Assembly: GCA_964023275.1 (NCBI GenBank)
Contig: OZ029921.1
Span: forward strand, 8,036,806 to 8,100,805
Origin: Norana najaformis
Taxonomy: Eukaryota; Annelida; Clitellata; Crassiclitellata; Hormogastridae
Length of the DNA stretch: 64,000 nt
Direction of reading: 5' to 3'
Shown: in pieces, positions 11,761 to 25,700 of the stretch
How positions within the stretch are numbered: the stretch's first letter is position 1
Layout of the letters: each line of letters starts with the position of its first letter
Notes under the pieces: model-generated
Told to the model about the DNA's origin: nothing
Database searches by the model: none
What the model saw: only the letters and a program-made list of their open reading frames with translations
Position numbers and translations under genes: made by a program

Positions 11761-14700
11761 GTAAGCCCATCAATTACAATACTAATTATGAGCATTATTA
11801 TTAGGCCTATTATCATGGCAAAGGTCAGACTCAGTTACTGTCTGCGGGCCTATTAATGACCTCGCGCTTGTCGGTGGATTTTGACCAATTTCAGCCGCAA
11901 GCTACACTTTGAACAATAGTAAAACTTAGAACTCGATAGGCAAGGTTGAGCGTAAAAATTTTAGGGGGTTCGTACAAAGGCTGCTTTTGTAAATGGGCCG
12001 GAAGGGTTTGGCCTACAAAGAAATTCGATCAGCTTCACGCTTCACTTGGAAAAAACGAACATGGTGAAAAACGGTGTAAAATATTATTGTGAAATTGGCA
12101 GGACTTCGAAATGGCAAAATTCTGAAATTCCACTTCTGCCAAGAAGTTCGACTGGAGTTCACAGAGTTTATTATAATACTATAAAACAAATTCCATTTCT
12201 TCTGTGAAGTTAATGATTTGCTATTCTATAGTTGATCCATTGTTCAAATTTTTTACTCTAAAGTATAAAAAAATAATCGGGGATTTTAAAGAGTCAAAAG
12301 AACATTGTTCTGGAATCATAAGGGAATGTACGTGTTCCTTACACAGAACTTTCATTAAATAGAAATTCAGTTATATTAGGATAAATGTACGGCCTAAATC
12401 AGATCCTTATTGATAGTCAGAATGGAATCATCTGATATTTGTTGAAAATAATAATTCTGGCAATCTCAAGTAGGCTATTAGCCTATTTATGTATGTGTCT
12501 CCATATATATTTACCATCAGATGCGGGGATAATAATGCATTTATAAATGTGAGTGTGTGTATTTGTGTGTGTGTGTGTGTGTGTGTTTGTATACAAATGC
12601 AGGGAATGCTTACTTAATGTGAATCGAAGCGCTTGAGTCAGATTGTTTGCTAGCCGTGTCGGAACTTCTTCTGATGTGGATCGGTTGATAGGGTGAAGTG
12701 TTTGAATGGATGGACGGAATGAGTGACTGCAGTTGACAATTCGATAAGATAGATAAGATACTCCTTGCGAACTTGACTCCCGAATAAACTAAAGCCAACT
12801 TGAGGCAGCCATCTCTCCGCTAAAGCCATTTCTTCGTACAGTCGGTTTGCCTGGGCTGCTGTAGTATTTGCCATATGCGACCATTTCTTTACTTCGTCAT
12901 CGTCTACCGTAAACTGTCTGCCTCTTAAGAAAGCCTTTCTGATTGCTTAACTTACTTACTGACTAAGAGACCGAACGAGCGACTGAACATACGCATGATC
13001 AAACGATTGAACGAACGAGGGAGCGACGGAGTGATCGAACTCTTGAACGAACAGCTGAACAAACGAGTGATTGAATGAGCGAAAGAACGAACAAGTTAAT
13101 GAATGAAAGAAAGAACGAGTGAAGGAACGAACGAACGAGTGAATGAATGAATGAGTGAACGAGTAAATGGAAAAGCGAACGAACGAGTGGATGAGCGTAT
13201 GAGCAAACTAGTAAAAAAGTGAACTAATGAACGAGTGAAGAATTTAACAAACGAATGAGTGAAGACATGAACGAAGGGACGAATAAACGAACGAACGAGT
13301 GAACGAATGAGCGAATAAGCTAACAAACAAACGAACGAAAAAGAACGAACAATCTCAATGAACAAACAAATGACGGAATGAAAGAACGAACAAATGACGG
13401 AATGAAAGAACGAACAAATGACGGAATGAAAGAACGAACAAGTGAAGGAATGAACGAGTAAATTAACTAATGAACCGTACTTGTTCCTTGACTGCTGTTT
13501 CTTCAAGGGTTGGCCTTCTTAGTCGGGGGGACATTTATACGGGGAGCCTCATTCCCACACAAATTAATCGCCTCTGCCTGCCTGCATGGGGTGTCGGGTT
13601 AAATGCGCCATTTAAGATAACACTCGTGAATGGGAAGAGAGGGGCGCCGGGTGAACGGAAGGGTTTTCGGAATGGGTGGCTTTCGACTGAAGAGGAGAAT
13701 AATGTTGTATAAGTTTATTTACGATTTTAATTTTTTATCATTTCATTTTAATTTAACATTTAGTTTGAAAGAAATAGTTATGTCGAAGATTTTAATGATG
13801 AGAATGTTTAGTTGTTCAAGACGACGACTATGACGATGATGAATTGCTGATGAAATGATGATGGTGTCGTTGTTCAGGTGTTCACGACAGCGACGACAAT
13901 AATAAATAATGAATTGATGTTGACGATGATGGTGATGACGACAACGACGATGTTGATGATGATGTTCAGTTTTTCACAATTACTACTACAAGGCTAATGA
14001 TGATGAGTTGATGATGATGACAACATAATATCATCATTAGCAGCAGCAATAGCATAATCATCATCATAACCGTACACTGTTTTACGCTGCTTAAGTGTGG
14101 TGTTAAGAGTGCTTCTGCTACACGAAGAAGTTTAAGTAAATCTAGTACAGGCACGTGGAATAAAATGCCTCGTTCATCATTTTGAGGCCAAACATTTTAC
14201 GTTCATGTTTTTTAGGCGGTTGAACGATTTTCGCAGGCCATAAATATTAAATTTTTGTTGTATCAAATTGAGAAATTTGGTAGTAATTAGGCCCGTCTGT
14301 CATCAGCTAGTCTGTACTTTTCGTTTGAGTTTAATTAAAAGAAAACCAGAGTATCTTGCGTTTCCAAAGATAAGATTACTAAGCAGTAGGCAGTACATGT
14401 TTTGCTGATGGAAATGCATGCCAGTTGTGGCATCGAAGTGGCATTTTGTTGGCACTGACCAGGAAGCCTGCAGGTGTGAGGTTACCAAATGCCCTTGTTG
14501 GCCTGCGAAACTCGTTCAACCTGGTCGCATTGAATGAATAGGACTTTTAGTATCTCATGCATCGTCGGTTTTCGTGGCTTCCTGTATCAACAACTAATTA
14601 ATATGAGACAACTTAGCAAATTCTTACACTGTGTAACATTTGCTTCCGTCTGCCTTACATTGTATTGCGGCATTTGATTTGCCATTGTTTCCGTCACTTG

Positions 14701-17700
14701 AGGAGTTAGGCCTACTGCATGCCTTTTCTATACAACCTGTTGCGTTTGTTGCATAGCTAGATTTAACCTGTCAATCAGTCAGCACCCAGATGATCATAAT
14801 TATAATCATGAAAGATTTCTCGTTGGTCGATTTAACCATGTATAAGCCATGAAAAGCCAACGTCTGTTTTAATGCTATGAAAAAAACTTTGTTTAGCTTT
14901 TTTAAGATAACAAAATGGCTTGAGATCGATACTCTAATTTACTAAAGATCGATACACTAATTTACTAAAGATCGATACTCTAATTTACTGATATACAGAA
15001 ATAGCCAGACTGGCTACTTTAGTGACACGCAACTAGTTATAACTTGGTTTTGTAGGTAAAAAAATGTCCCATGGATCCACTCCACATCTAATCTAATCTA
15101 ATCTAATCTAATCTATAGCACTGTTATCATAATGCTCAAGGCATCAATCCTTGGTCGCTTCAAATGAAATCGTAACCAAAATCATAAATCATTGGAGAAG
15201 CCTGGTCGATTTCCTACAGGTCAGAAAAACCAGACATTAGGCAACAAAAGTTGCAGTTGTGCCATGCATTTTGATATTTTAATATTTTACAACTACCCAG
15301 GTTCGAGTCCAACGCAGTCTTTGCCCGAGCAAAGGCACTGTCTTGACTGCGTGTGAGCTTAAGCCTGAAAAAACCTGGTTCTTCGACTGTGAGTTTGTGG
15401 ACGTTGATAACCGCCTGCCTTAAGATTGCGATTTTACGATCCTGATATCTAAAATGGCCAAGTTGTACGACGCTTTAAATTCAGAAACAGGATATAAATA
15501 GCCGTGGAGGTCTTACCTGATTTACAAATTGTTCATGACCAGCAGGCGAGAAGACGGAAGCAGCCTCCGGCGGTTGCATGGGACTCACTCCATCCAAGTG
15601 TGCCCCACTCTGTCCCACTCTGCCCCACTCTGCCCCACTCTGCCCCACTCCACTCCACTCTACTCCACTTTACCCTTTAGCTCTGTCGAAGGCTTTAACG
15701 GGCCTTAATTAGATGATCTGCTATCCATCCAATTGCAAGTCAATTGAAAAGTTTATGTCCCCAAGCCACGCAAAGTGTTAGGAGGTAACGACGCAGCGTG
15801 CACATGGTATTAAAAGGAGGAGGGGGAGGGGGATGGGAGGAGGAGGAGGAGGATAGGAAAGAGGAGAAGGAGAAAGAGAAGGAGGAAGAGAAGGAGGAGG
15901 ATAGGAAGGAGGAGAAGGAGAAGGAGGAAGAGAAGGGGAGGAGGATAGTAAGGAGAAGGAGGAGGCTAGAAAGGAGGAGGAGAATGAGAAGGAGGAAGAG
16001 AAGGAGGAAGAAAAGTGAGTAGATAGGGAGAAAGAGAAGGAGAAGGAGAAGGAGGACATGAGGAGAAGAGGAAGAAGAGGAGGAGGAAGGGAAATAGGAG
16101 AAGGAGAAGAAGGAGGAGGAGGAGGAGGAGAAGAAGAGGAGGATAGGAGGAAGAGAAGGAGAATAGGAAGCAGGAGAAGGAGGAGGAAAATGAGAAGGAT
16201 ATGAAGGAGGAGGAAAAACAGAAGGAGGAAGAGGAAATGAAGAGAGAAGTAAGAGGAGGAAAAGAATAGGAAGGAGGAGGAGGAGATGGAGGGGAGAAAG
16301 AAAAGAAGGAGGAGGATAAGAATGAGGCGGAGGAGGCGGAGGAAGAGTATGGAAGGGAAATGGTAAGAAGAAGAAACTGGAAATGGAAGAGAAATAGAAT
16401 GAGACGAAGGGATATCGTTGAAGAGAAATGACAGCTCCTTCCTTTCTCCTTCGTTTTGGAAAGGAACGATAAGAGAAATAAATGGCTAACGAAAGAAAAA
16501 GAGCAAAAAAGTTTAACAGGATAAGCAGCAGGAGGAGAAACAAGAGCCGAGAAAGAGGAAACAGACTGGAAAGAAGAGGAAAAAACAGGAAGAGAATCCA
16601 AGCTGGTAGGAAGAGGAGCACAAGGGGATAACTGGGAGAAGGAAATGTAACTGTAATATTTTGTAATTTAAGATTTATAAAGCGCCTCTTTGAGAATAAA
16701 CTGAACAGAGGCGTTCCCGACCCGAACAAGTAGAATCACTATTAAACAGCGCAGAAGATGAGGACGAGGAAAGGAAGGAAACGGAGAAGCAGGAAGGAGA
16801 AGAGAATCGAAAGAATGAAACAAGCGGAGAATTAGAAAAAGGGAATGGGTCAGGAGGTTGAGAAGGAGTCGAAGGAAGAGGGAGAGAGAAGAGACAAGAA
16901 AACAGGGATAAGGAAACGCAAGAGAAATTAGGACCATGTTACCGAGGAGAATTATTGATAGTACACTGTGGGTGTTTGCCTTGCTCTAATAAAGATTACT
17001 TACTTACTGAGAGGGAATTAAACGGAGCTGTTAGAAGAGGAAGTGTTGCTATAATGGGTTTGGCTTATCGACCAGCGCTTCCTTCTCCCGTCGTTATCCT
17101 TGACTTATCCGGGATTGGAAATGCGCCTGGAAACAGCCTCCACCAGCTGCAGATATCAGCCTGTCACCACGTACTTAGCACAGCTGACAATGGACTGTCG
17201 CCACCAATAACAACCACCTGTCACTCGAGCAACGGTCTGTCAGTCTTCCAATCGGCTGCAGTCCGTCGCCGCATCATTCCAGACTTTAACCGAAGACTCT
17301 GTTCTGGGGGTGGGTGAGGTTGCCTGGTGGCCAAGTGGTTAATACGTCGCCCTTTCCCTATGCAGTGTGACTCGGGTCCAAATCCCAAACTCGTCAGGTG
17401 AAATGGATATAGACTTGCATTGTCGAACTATACATACGTACTTACGTACTTAAGTAAGTAAGTAAGCAAGCAAGTAAGTAAGTAAGTAATGCATTTGTTA
17501 ACACGCCTTATGTCCATCGACTGAGCGAGGAATCGAAGGCGTAAAAACTCGTAACCTTGGAGGCCATAAAACCATTGAGTCTATTCGGGAGAGGGTTCTG
17601 CCAGACATCAGACTATTTGGATTTTGGGCCGCGTATCATGAGGCTTCAGTGGGGCATGGTAACCGACTGGTTAGAGCGCTTGGTTTGTAAAGCGGAGAGT

Positions 17701-18102
17701 ACGGGTTCGAGCCTTCACTAACATTGTGTAGTGCAGGGACCTTGAGCAAGTCGTTAACTTGCAATTGCTCAGCGCCATCGATTGATATTTAGTCATTAGA
17801 TAGTGGCGCTTAATAAACGCAGAAATAATATTATCAGGAGGACGCAGTTAATCCAGTTTTGTGGGGTTTTGCCCAAAGATAACCTCCATCTGTGACACTT
17901 TGACTGGTGTAAATAGTATGTGACATGTATGTTCGTAAGCATAAAATATTACGTATGAAGTGGCTGCGGCAGCAGACCACATCGCTCGTCTCTTAATCAC
18001 ATGAAAGGCCAGAAGGTAATAATCAGGGTGATTTATTTCCAAACAGTTTAGGCTCATAATCGTTTTCTGTTGGTACGTCACACACACACACACGCACGCA
18101 CG

Positions 18103-18139
<37 letters not shown>

Positions 18140-19689
18140 TTACATATTGTGCTTGAATATTATCTATCTACTGGTTATATTAACGAGGCCAAGACCCATG
18201 GCACAATGCCGATGCCTAGATCCAAGAGGCCTAGGCAGAGACCGCGGTCAGGACCCATGAGGGAGGCCGAAGCCGAGGCCAAGGATGAGGCCAGACTTCG
18301 AGGCCTAACTTCACCGATCGATATTATGTGCTTAGAGCCTGCACAGTATATGAATCCGTTTATATCATATCTGCATATATTAAACATTGTATGTTAATCT
18401 CATAATTTCTGAATAAATCGTAATCGAGATTTGTATAGCGCCCAAAAGTAAGCTAAGTCGCGGGAACCAAGCTGCTCCAGTCTCGCTGGTCACATTATGA
18501 AAAGAGGGGGTCAAAATCCCAACCCCACGGCAGTGAGACTGACTCGGTCCAAACTACTCTTAAATGTGTTGTGGACAGAAATATTAGTCTGGCTTTTTGC
18601 GACCTATACGAACCCCTACCCCAGTTGTCCGCCGCAAAAGAACCCCAACCCTAGATTGTACAGCGCTGGGCCGACGCTGCAGGATATCTCCAAGAGATTA
18701 GTTTACACGATGCGCGGTATTTCTTCAGTCGCAATCGCACATCCGAACCATCCATCAGTCACTGCTTGCTGCTGAGGCAGAAGCAGTCAGCGCTCCATTC
18801 TGACATCCCTAATCACATGCACACACGTATATATATATATGTATACATGCATAGTTGTGTATTTATATATATCTTTGTCTATATGTGTCTGTACTGTGTA
18901 TCTGTTTGGTATGGACACATGCTTGCAATAAATCACGCACATTTTATAGGTATGTGTATATCAATATGCTGATTCACGTTTCAAAGTTTTAAACTATTTA
19001 TCCTTTTTTATATCTCACTTAGTATGTAGCACGCAGATTGGCCTGAATAATATGTCACATGTGCCTAATAAGCTACAGATGCTTCTGTTTGCGTGCATAA
19101 TTCATAATGCACCCATTTAAATGCTATTAAATAAATAAATGTATAGTGTGTTCAACCTATATATTTATATACAGGTTTAAGAGAGCCAGCCTATGATGTA
19201 TGTGTGTGACTATATATATATATATATACACATACATATATATATACTGGAGAGGTCGTGTAAATGAAAACATAACATGACTTGGACTAAACACAAGGAA
19301 AGCTCTAGAGGTGACAAGTGACTGAAAAGAATTGAGCTATTCAGTTGCACATCGCTGCTAAAAGACTGCAGGGCATAAAAACTATTGTTGCTGTTTTTGT
19401 TGTCGTCGTTGTTGTTGTTGATGACGATGATTATTTACTTCGTCAACGGTCTCGGAATTTTCTTGAACAGCGTGTGAAGGAGGAGGACCTTGAAGCTGGA
19501 TTTCCGACGGAACTTGAAACATTTATTGAATAAGATGTCTCCGTCTCTCCACCTGCCTTTCTCCCTTCTTCCCTTTCCTGTCACATGCGCTCCGTCCCTT
19601 TCCTTCTCTATCTTTGTCTCACTTGCTCCTCCTATAGCTCTGTCTATTGTCGTGTCTGTATCTCTCTGTTATTATGTGCGTGTATGTCT

Positions 19690-19723
<34 letters not shown>

Positions 19724-22700
19724 CTTTCTGTCTGTCTGTCTTTATCATAATACTCTCCGCGTTGTCTCTTTCTTTCTTTCTTTCTTTCTTTTTACGCGTT
19801 TCTCTCTCCCTCCCTCTCTCCCCCTCCCTCTCTCTCCCTCCCTCTCTTCCTCTATCCTACTATTTGTCTCAATCTCCATTGTTTTGAGTTGCCATTACAT
19901 GAATGTCTTTGACCTTGTTTACTGCGTACACAATGGTGGAACCGATGTTCTTTGCCCCTCTTCCTTTCCCTCTTCCTGTCCTCCTTCCTGTTTCCTTCTT
20001 TCCAGTGTCCTGTGATTTCCATTCCAAGGCCTCTGCATGTTTCCTTGGGAGGCCATGACACCATTTGCCATTTCCTGCCGGTCATAAAACAACTGCTTCT
20101 GCGCACAGAACTTAAAGGCTCACCTACACAGGGCGCCATAAAAACTGCGCCACCTGGAAACTGGTAACTTATGCGCTGAGGCCTTGCACTGCATTCCACA
20201 GATCCTGCAGTGTAAACGTAAATGTAAATTACACGGTTTTCTATAGCCACCGTATGGCCTCGACTCTGCTCAGTGTTCAATGAGTTTATCGGGTGAAATC
20301 CTTCACCACCGTTGCCCGTTTGAATGGGCGCCACGCCATTTAAGGTCCCCGTGTACGAACCGTGCTATAGCCCGAGATTCGAATCCATACTTGAGGTTTC
20401 TTTAAGATAGGCGCAATACTGGAATACAACTAATATACCATTATCACATAACATTTCCTACAGTATGTATGTTTGTACAGTATGCAGGTATGATGTATAT
20501 TTGTATGTATGCATGTATGTATGTATGTGGATATACACATGTATTATGTTAGTTAGCTAAATATTTATTATTGCGCCTTATTTGCCTCATAAAGCGCCAC
20601 CTACTCTGGCTTAAATGATATCAGTTGTCATTAAGAACATTAAGAACAAGTCAGCAAGCCAAACAAATTCACAGATAACCAGAAGAGTCAACAGCTGTGG
20701 ACTCACGCACACACGTGAATCCAAGGATCTAGCCCTTCTTGGTGAAGCCCAGCCAACGGATTCCTACACAGAATTGACAAATGATGCCATGTCCAGAGTT
20801 TCTGGACCAAACTGCGTCGATGTTGTGGAGCGACAGCTGGCGATAACCACCACCGTCCAACGATCCCTCGAAGGTAGTAGATGACTCAGCGCCTGTGTCT
20901 CCCTTCAGCCTCGGGTTCGCGTTAAACAGGTAGGCCCTATATAGCGGGCCGATAGGTCGAAGGGCCACTCGTGATTGACGGTCAAAGTTATTCGGAAGCC
21001 ACTCTTCGCTCCTCCTCCACTGAGACCAAAATTACCCGGTGTAGACGGCGTACATAGGTTCGTAGATTGGAGACACGACCGCACATGAGGAGACTCATCC
21101 CTGCTCATGCAGTCACCTAGGTCAAGGTGACATGCGAGGAAAACGTTCGAATTCCGCAGTGGAAGCGAGGATTAATTGCGAAACGCAAACTCGGCCAAAC
21201 ATGTAAGAAATTATTATCGAGCAGGTTTCGCATTTTTGACGAATAATCCGCCGAAATGACACAGAAGCCAACAACCGACTTGGATGTTGACATGCGGTGT
21301 ATGTATGTATGTATGTGTGTATGTATGTATGTATGTTTGTGTGTATGCATGCATGCATGCATGAATGGATGCATGTAACCTCACCTCCCTAACCTGACTT
21401 AGCATACTTAACCTCAATTAACCTACCTAAACACATCTCACATCCCTAATCTCACCTAGCGTTACTACTCTCACCTCATGACTTGTCTAACCTCACGTTA
21501 CCTACCTACCTAACCTCGCTTACTAACCTCACCTCACCTATTATTCTTCAGTGTTCTGTCCTTAGACAGGTCCAAGAATCCAACGTCGCCACTCTTCTCT
21601 GTTCTGTGCCCTTTCCTTAACTTCTTTGTAGCCACGTCTTCCTTCTTTATCCATCATCCAGTCCAACAGCATATTCCTTGGTCTTCCTGGAACCTTCTTT
21701 CGCTCAATTCTTCCTTCAATCACTCTCCTCAGGAGAGAATTTCCTCGCAGTATGTGACCAATCGAGTTCATTTGTCTCCTCTTTATTCTGTTGACCAGTG
21801 TCCTTTCTTCCTTTACCAATTGTAACACGTCATCGTTTGATTTATAATCCTGATTTTGGTCAATCTTTTCAGTTAACCTCACCCGTACCAAACATAACCT
21901 AACCAACCTAACCCCACTTTATCTGACGATTGTCGTTTTGCTTTGACGCAGCAGACATGAACGACGTCCCATACGTTGACATACCTGGACTACCGCCACT
22001 AGATGGCAGCACAGGCGATACGAGTCCACTCATGGCACCAGATGGCAGCCCAGCGAACAACGTGTGCGCCATCTGCAGTGACCGAGCGACGGGGAAACAC
22101 TACGGTGCTGCCTCCTGCGACGGCTGCAAGGGGTTCTTCCGCCGCAGTGTGCGCAAGAACCACACGTACACGTGTCGCTTCAACCGGAACTGTGTAGTCG
22201 ACAAAGACAAACGCAACCAGTGCAGATACTGCCGCCTGAAGAAGTGCTTCCGCGCTGGAATGCGAAAAGAGGGTAAGGTCCGTAAGTGGCTAAGATCGAT
22301 CGATCGATTGATATGATTCGTTGATTGATTGGTTGTTTGACTGATCGATTGCTTTGTTCGCTGGTTCGTTGACTAACCGAATCCATGCATACATGCATCC
22401 ATCCATCCATCCATCCACCCCCACACACACATCTATTCGTTTATCCATCCATTCATCTATCCAGCAATTTATGTGTTCATCCAACTATTTTGTATCGACT
22501 AACCTGTTCAACATGCTTATTACTTTATTTATTTATTTATTTCTATTTATTTCCTACAGCGGTGCAGAATGAACGCGACCGAATAAGCAATCGTAGATCA
22601 ACGTACGATGACATCAGCCAAACTGGGTCGCTGTCAGTCAATTCCTTAGTTCATGCCGAAATGTCCTCCAGACAGGTAGGTTATCAATCAACACATCTTA

Positions 22701-25700
22701 TTATCAGGTGAGTTTACGACAAGGGACGCCGGTCAGTCTTAGTTTCAAACAAATGAGTCGAAGTAGGCTTAAGAAAACTTTGTACTTCGTCTTCTTTAAA
22801 AGATGGACAGAATCACTAATCAGTCACAGAATTAAGCGTTAATTGTAACTGTAACTGTAATCGCATATTTGTATAGCGCCTTTTAAGGAAAACTGACGAG
22901 AGCCGCTCTCTACGCTAGCTTAAATGATGCTGAAGTTCTCTGAGAATTTTAACACTTCTGCCTCTTATCATGATAGGCAACTGGAGGAGAAAGACTGATA
23001 AGCCGTAAATAACCAGGAAAGAAGGCTCACCTGTCTATTAACTGTTTCAGATGGCGGTATCGTCGCCGACAGCAAGTGCAGACATATCGCAGAAAACGAT
23101 AGCGACGATATCCGATATCTGCGAGTCAATGAAGCAGGAACTTCTGATCATGGTTGAATGGGCTAAGTTCATACCCAGCTTCTGCGAATTACCGCTCGAC
23201 GACCAGGTATGCTCGTCTGATCCTCAGGCTCCGCTCCTAATATTGACATATCGTACGCTGAGTTTCATTAACACCAACTTACAATAATTACAGATATAAC
23301 AGCGCTGTAGTAACTGCGCTGCTCTTTAAGTAGCCATTTTCGTAGCTGCTTTTTAAAAGTATCTGTTGTAGTAATTGGAGCGATGCTGTTTAGGTAAAGC
23401 TACTGTAGTAACTGCTATGCTCCTTAAACGGCATATTGTGCAGGCTCATGTGCATGCTTGCGCGGTTTTAGGTGGCCCTTCTGCGAGCGCATGCAGGTGA
23501 GCATCTGTTGCTGGGACTGGCCAAGCGATCGTTGCCACACAAGGACGTCCTGCTGCTAAGCAACGATACGATCCTTCCGCGCAATTCGCCACATGACGTC
23601 GGCGTCAATCGAATCATCGCTCGCATTCTAGACGAGATCATCCAACCCCTCAGCGAAGTCCAGCTGGACAACGCTGAGTTTGCCTGCATCTCAGCGATCG
23701 TCTTCTTCGATCCAGGTCGGTGTTCGTTCGCGAGCTTCTTCAGGGCTGGGTAGCATAAGACAGACTGGCTCATGCTCAGCTGCATGTGGTTGAAGGTAGT
23801 CGTCAGCCACGGTCAGAATTCACCGTTGTCTTTGGTTTTGAGATCGTTGCTATGAACAGTGTAGTAGACACCATACTAAGAACGCCTTGGATTCTATCAG
23901 CTTAAGACTTACTGTGAGCCGAAAATGATCAAAACCGTAGGTCACAATCATTTTCCTATCCTGGCAATTATTGTTGTCCCTACTCTCGGATTTGGACCAT
24001 TATTTCAAGGCTTCTATCGCGTTTATCTTAGTAATTATACCCTACCTGTAGTTCCGCAGTTTAACGACAGCTTATGGCATCAAAGACCGTTGCCTTCGCC
24101 CTCCTCCTTTATCCAGGCTTGGGACTGGCATTACCCCCAAACAAGGCAGTGGCGGAGTTACCCTACCTGTAGCTGAGTAATCTTATTTATGTACGATGAT
24201 GATGCTAGCGATAACTTAGAGGATGGTCAACTCCTTCCGTGCCTCTGCTAACAAAGAAGACGGATCGCATACCGATCTTGCCCAAATTTCTGAGAATTTT
24301 ATTTCGGGGCTATAGCACGGTCCGTACACGGGAATCGAATATGGTGTTGCGCCCCATTAAAAAACGGGCATCTATGGTGTAGGATCGCACCTGATAAATC
24401 GTTGAAAAAATGGGGAAGCTAGAGGTAAACAAAAACGTGGTGCATATGTGGTGTTGATGTTCAACTTCCAGATGCCAAAGGTATAAGTGATCCGCAGAAG
24501 ATCAAGTCGATCCGTTACCAGATCCAGGTCAACCTGGAAGACTACGTCAATGATCGTTTGTACGACTCTCGAGGTCGCTTCGGGGAGATCCTTCTGATCC
24601 TTCCAAACCTCCAGAGCATCACGTGGCTGCTCATCGAACAGGTTCAGTTCATGATGACCTGCGGAAACCTTAAGATCGACAGTCTGCTGCAAGAAATACT
24701 CCTCGGAGGTCCGATTCTTATCTGTTCTTATCTGATCTGTGATATGGTCTTAGGCCTGTATGGTCTTTTATGATCTAATCGGATCTTATCTGGTCTTTTC
24801 ATATAGTATTGTATGATCTAATCTGATCTTATTGGGCATATATGATCTTATCTGGTCTTATCTGGTATTTTAAATGATCTTATCTGAACTTATCTGGTCT
24901 TATCTGGTCTATGCCGGTGTTTGCTTTTGCTCAGGTCTGGACTGTTCTTATCTTAGCCGATTTAATGTGAATCCAATTTAGATATTTTAATTTTAAAATC
25001 GACAGCATTTCTTTGTAGTATTATTGAAACTGTCCAAATGTATTACCGTATTAATCTAACCTGATCTAATCTAGCCTTGTCTTATCGGTTGTAATATGTT
25101 CTGATGTAGTTGATTTTAGTTGTTTATGGCTTATTACTGGCCTAGCAAAATCCTATTACAAATGGGTATAGCTTATTGCAAAAGGCGACAACATTTTAAG
25201 GAATATAGACTAACCTTTTTAATTCAAGCATAATTAATGTCGATAACTATACGAAAGTGTTATGGTTTCAATTTCAGTAAGATATAAATAAATTATCACA
25301 GTATATTATATAATAAAGAATGACCGAACGAATGAATGAATTGGATGGATGGATGGATGGATGGATGAAAGTCCATCTGACTGGTCATTTGGTGATTGGT
25401 TGTGCTTTTTTAGGGGTGATATACGACGGGACATCGAACGGACCAATGGGAACTGGACTTTCTCCAGCATCTCTGTTCCTGTCCCAGTCATGTGGTGGTG
25501 TGCTCCAGCCTGTTCAGTCCTCAACGTCATCGAGTTCCTCATTTAATTGTAACCCCTCTTCGTTGGTCTCACGCGACTACCACCCGTCACGCCCCACGCG
25601 TCGCCACCTAGAGACAAATTTTGACTTTGCCACTTCTGAGGACGGGTGTCTTCCGCATGGTCTCCTATCCTCTTCCGGAATGACGGCAGAGCACCCAAGA

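Larger units (their letters stand above)
11761..21951 (+). other. HNF4 intron 1 (10.2 kb), repeat-filled
   Basis: It begins GTAAGC and ends GACGCAG. It contains GT (12545-12592), GAACGA (12970-13470), GA-rich (15800-16430) and CA (18081-18134) repeats. It also holds SINE heads (17.3 and 17.65 kb) and a LINE fragment (21.56-21.9 kb). First introns of HNF4 genes often carry enhancers, but I cannot point to one here. Confidence 0.6.

Noticed and set aside
15740-16729. 329-codon minus-strand frame rich in Ser, Phe, Leu and Pro
   Set aside because: It is the complement of the purine tract. The composition is wholly explained by (GGA)n/(GAA)n.
17651-17722. tRNA-Thr gene
   Set aside because: The A and B boxes and anticodon arm are tRNA-like, but the acceptor stem does not close and a shared SINE body follows, also found at 31.8 and 54.0 kb.
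21951-22272. HNF4 starting only at the in-exon ATG 21957
   Set aside because: A consensus acceptor lies directly before it and an in-phase ATG exon exists at 11727, so an upstream exon is more likely. It is kept as an alternative start.
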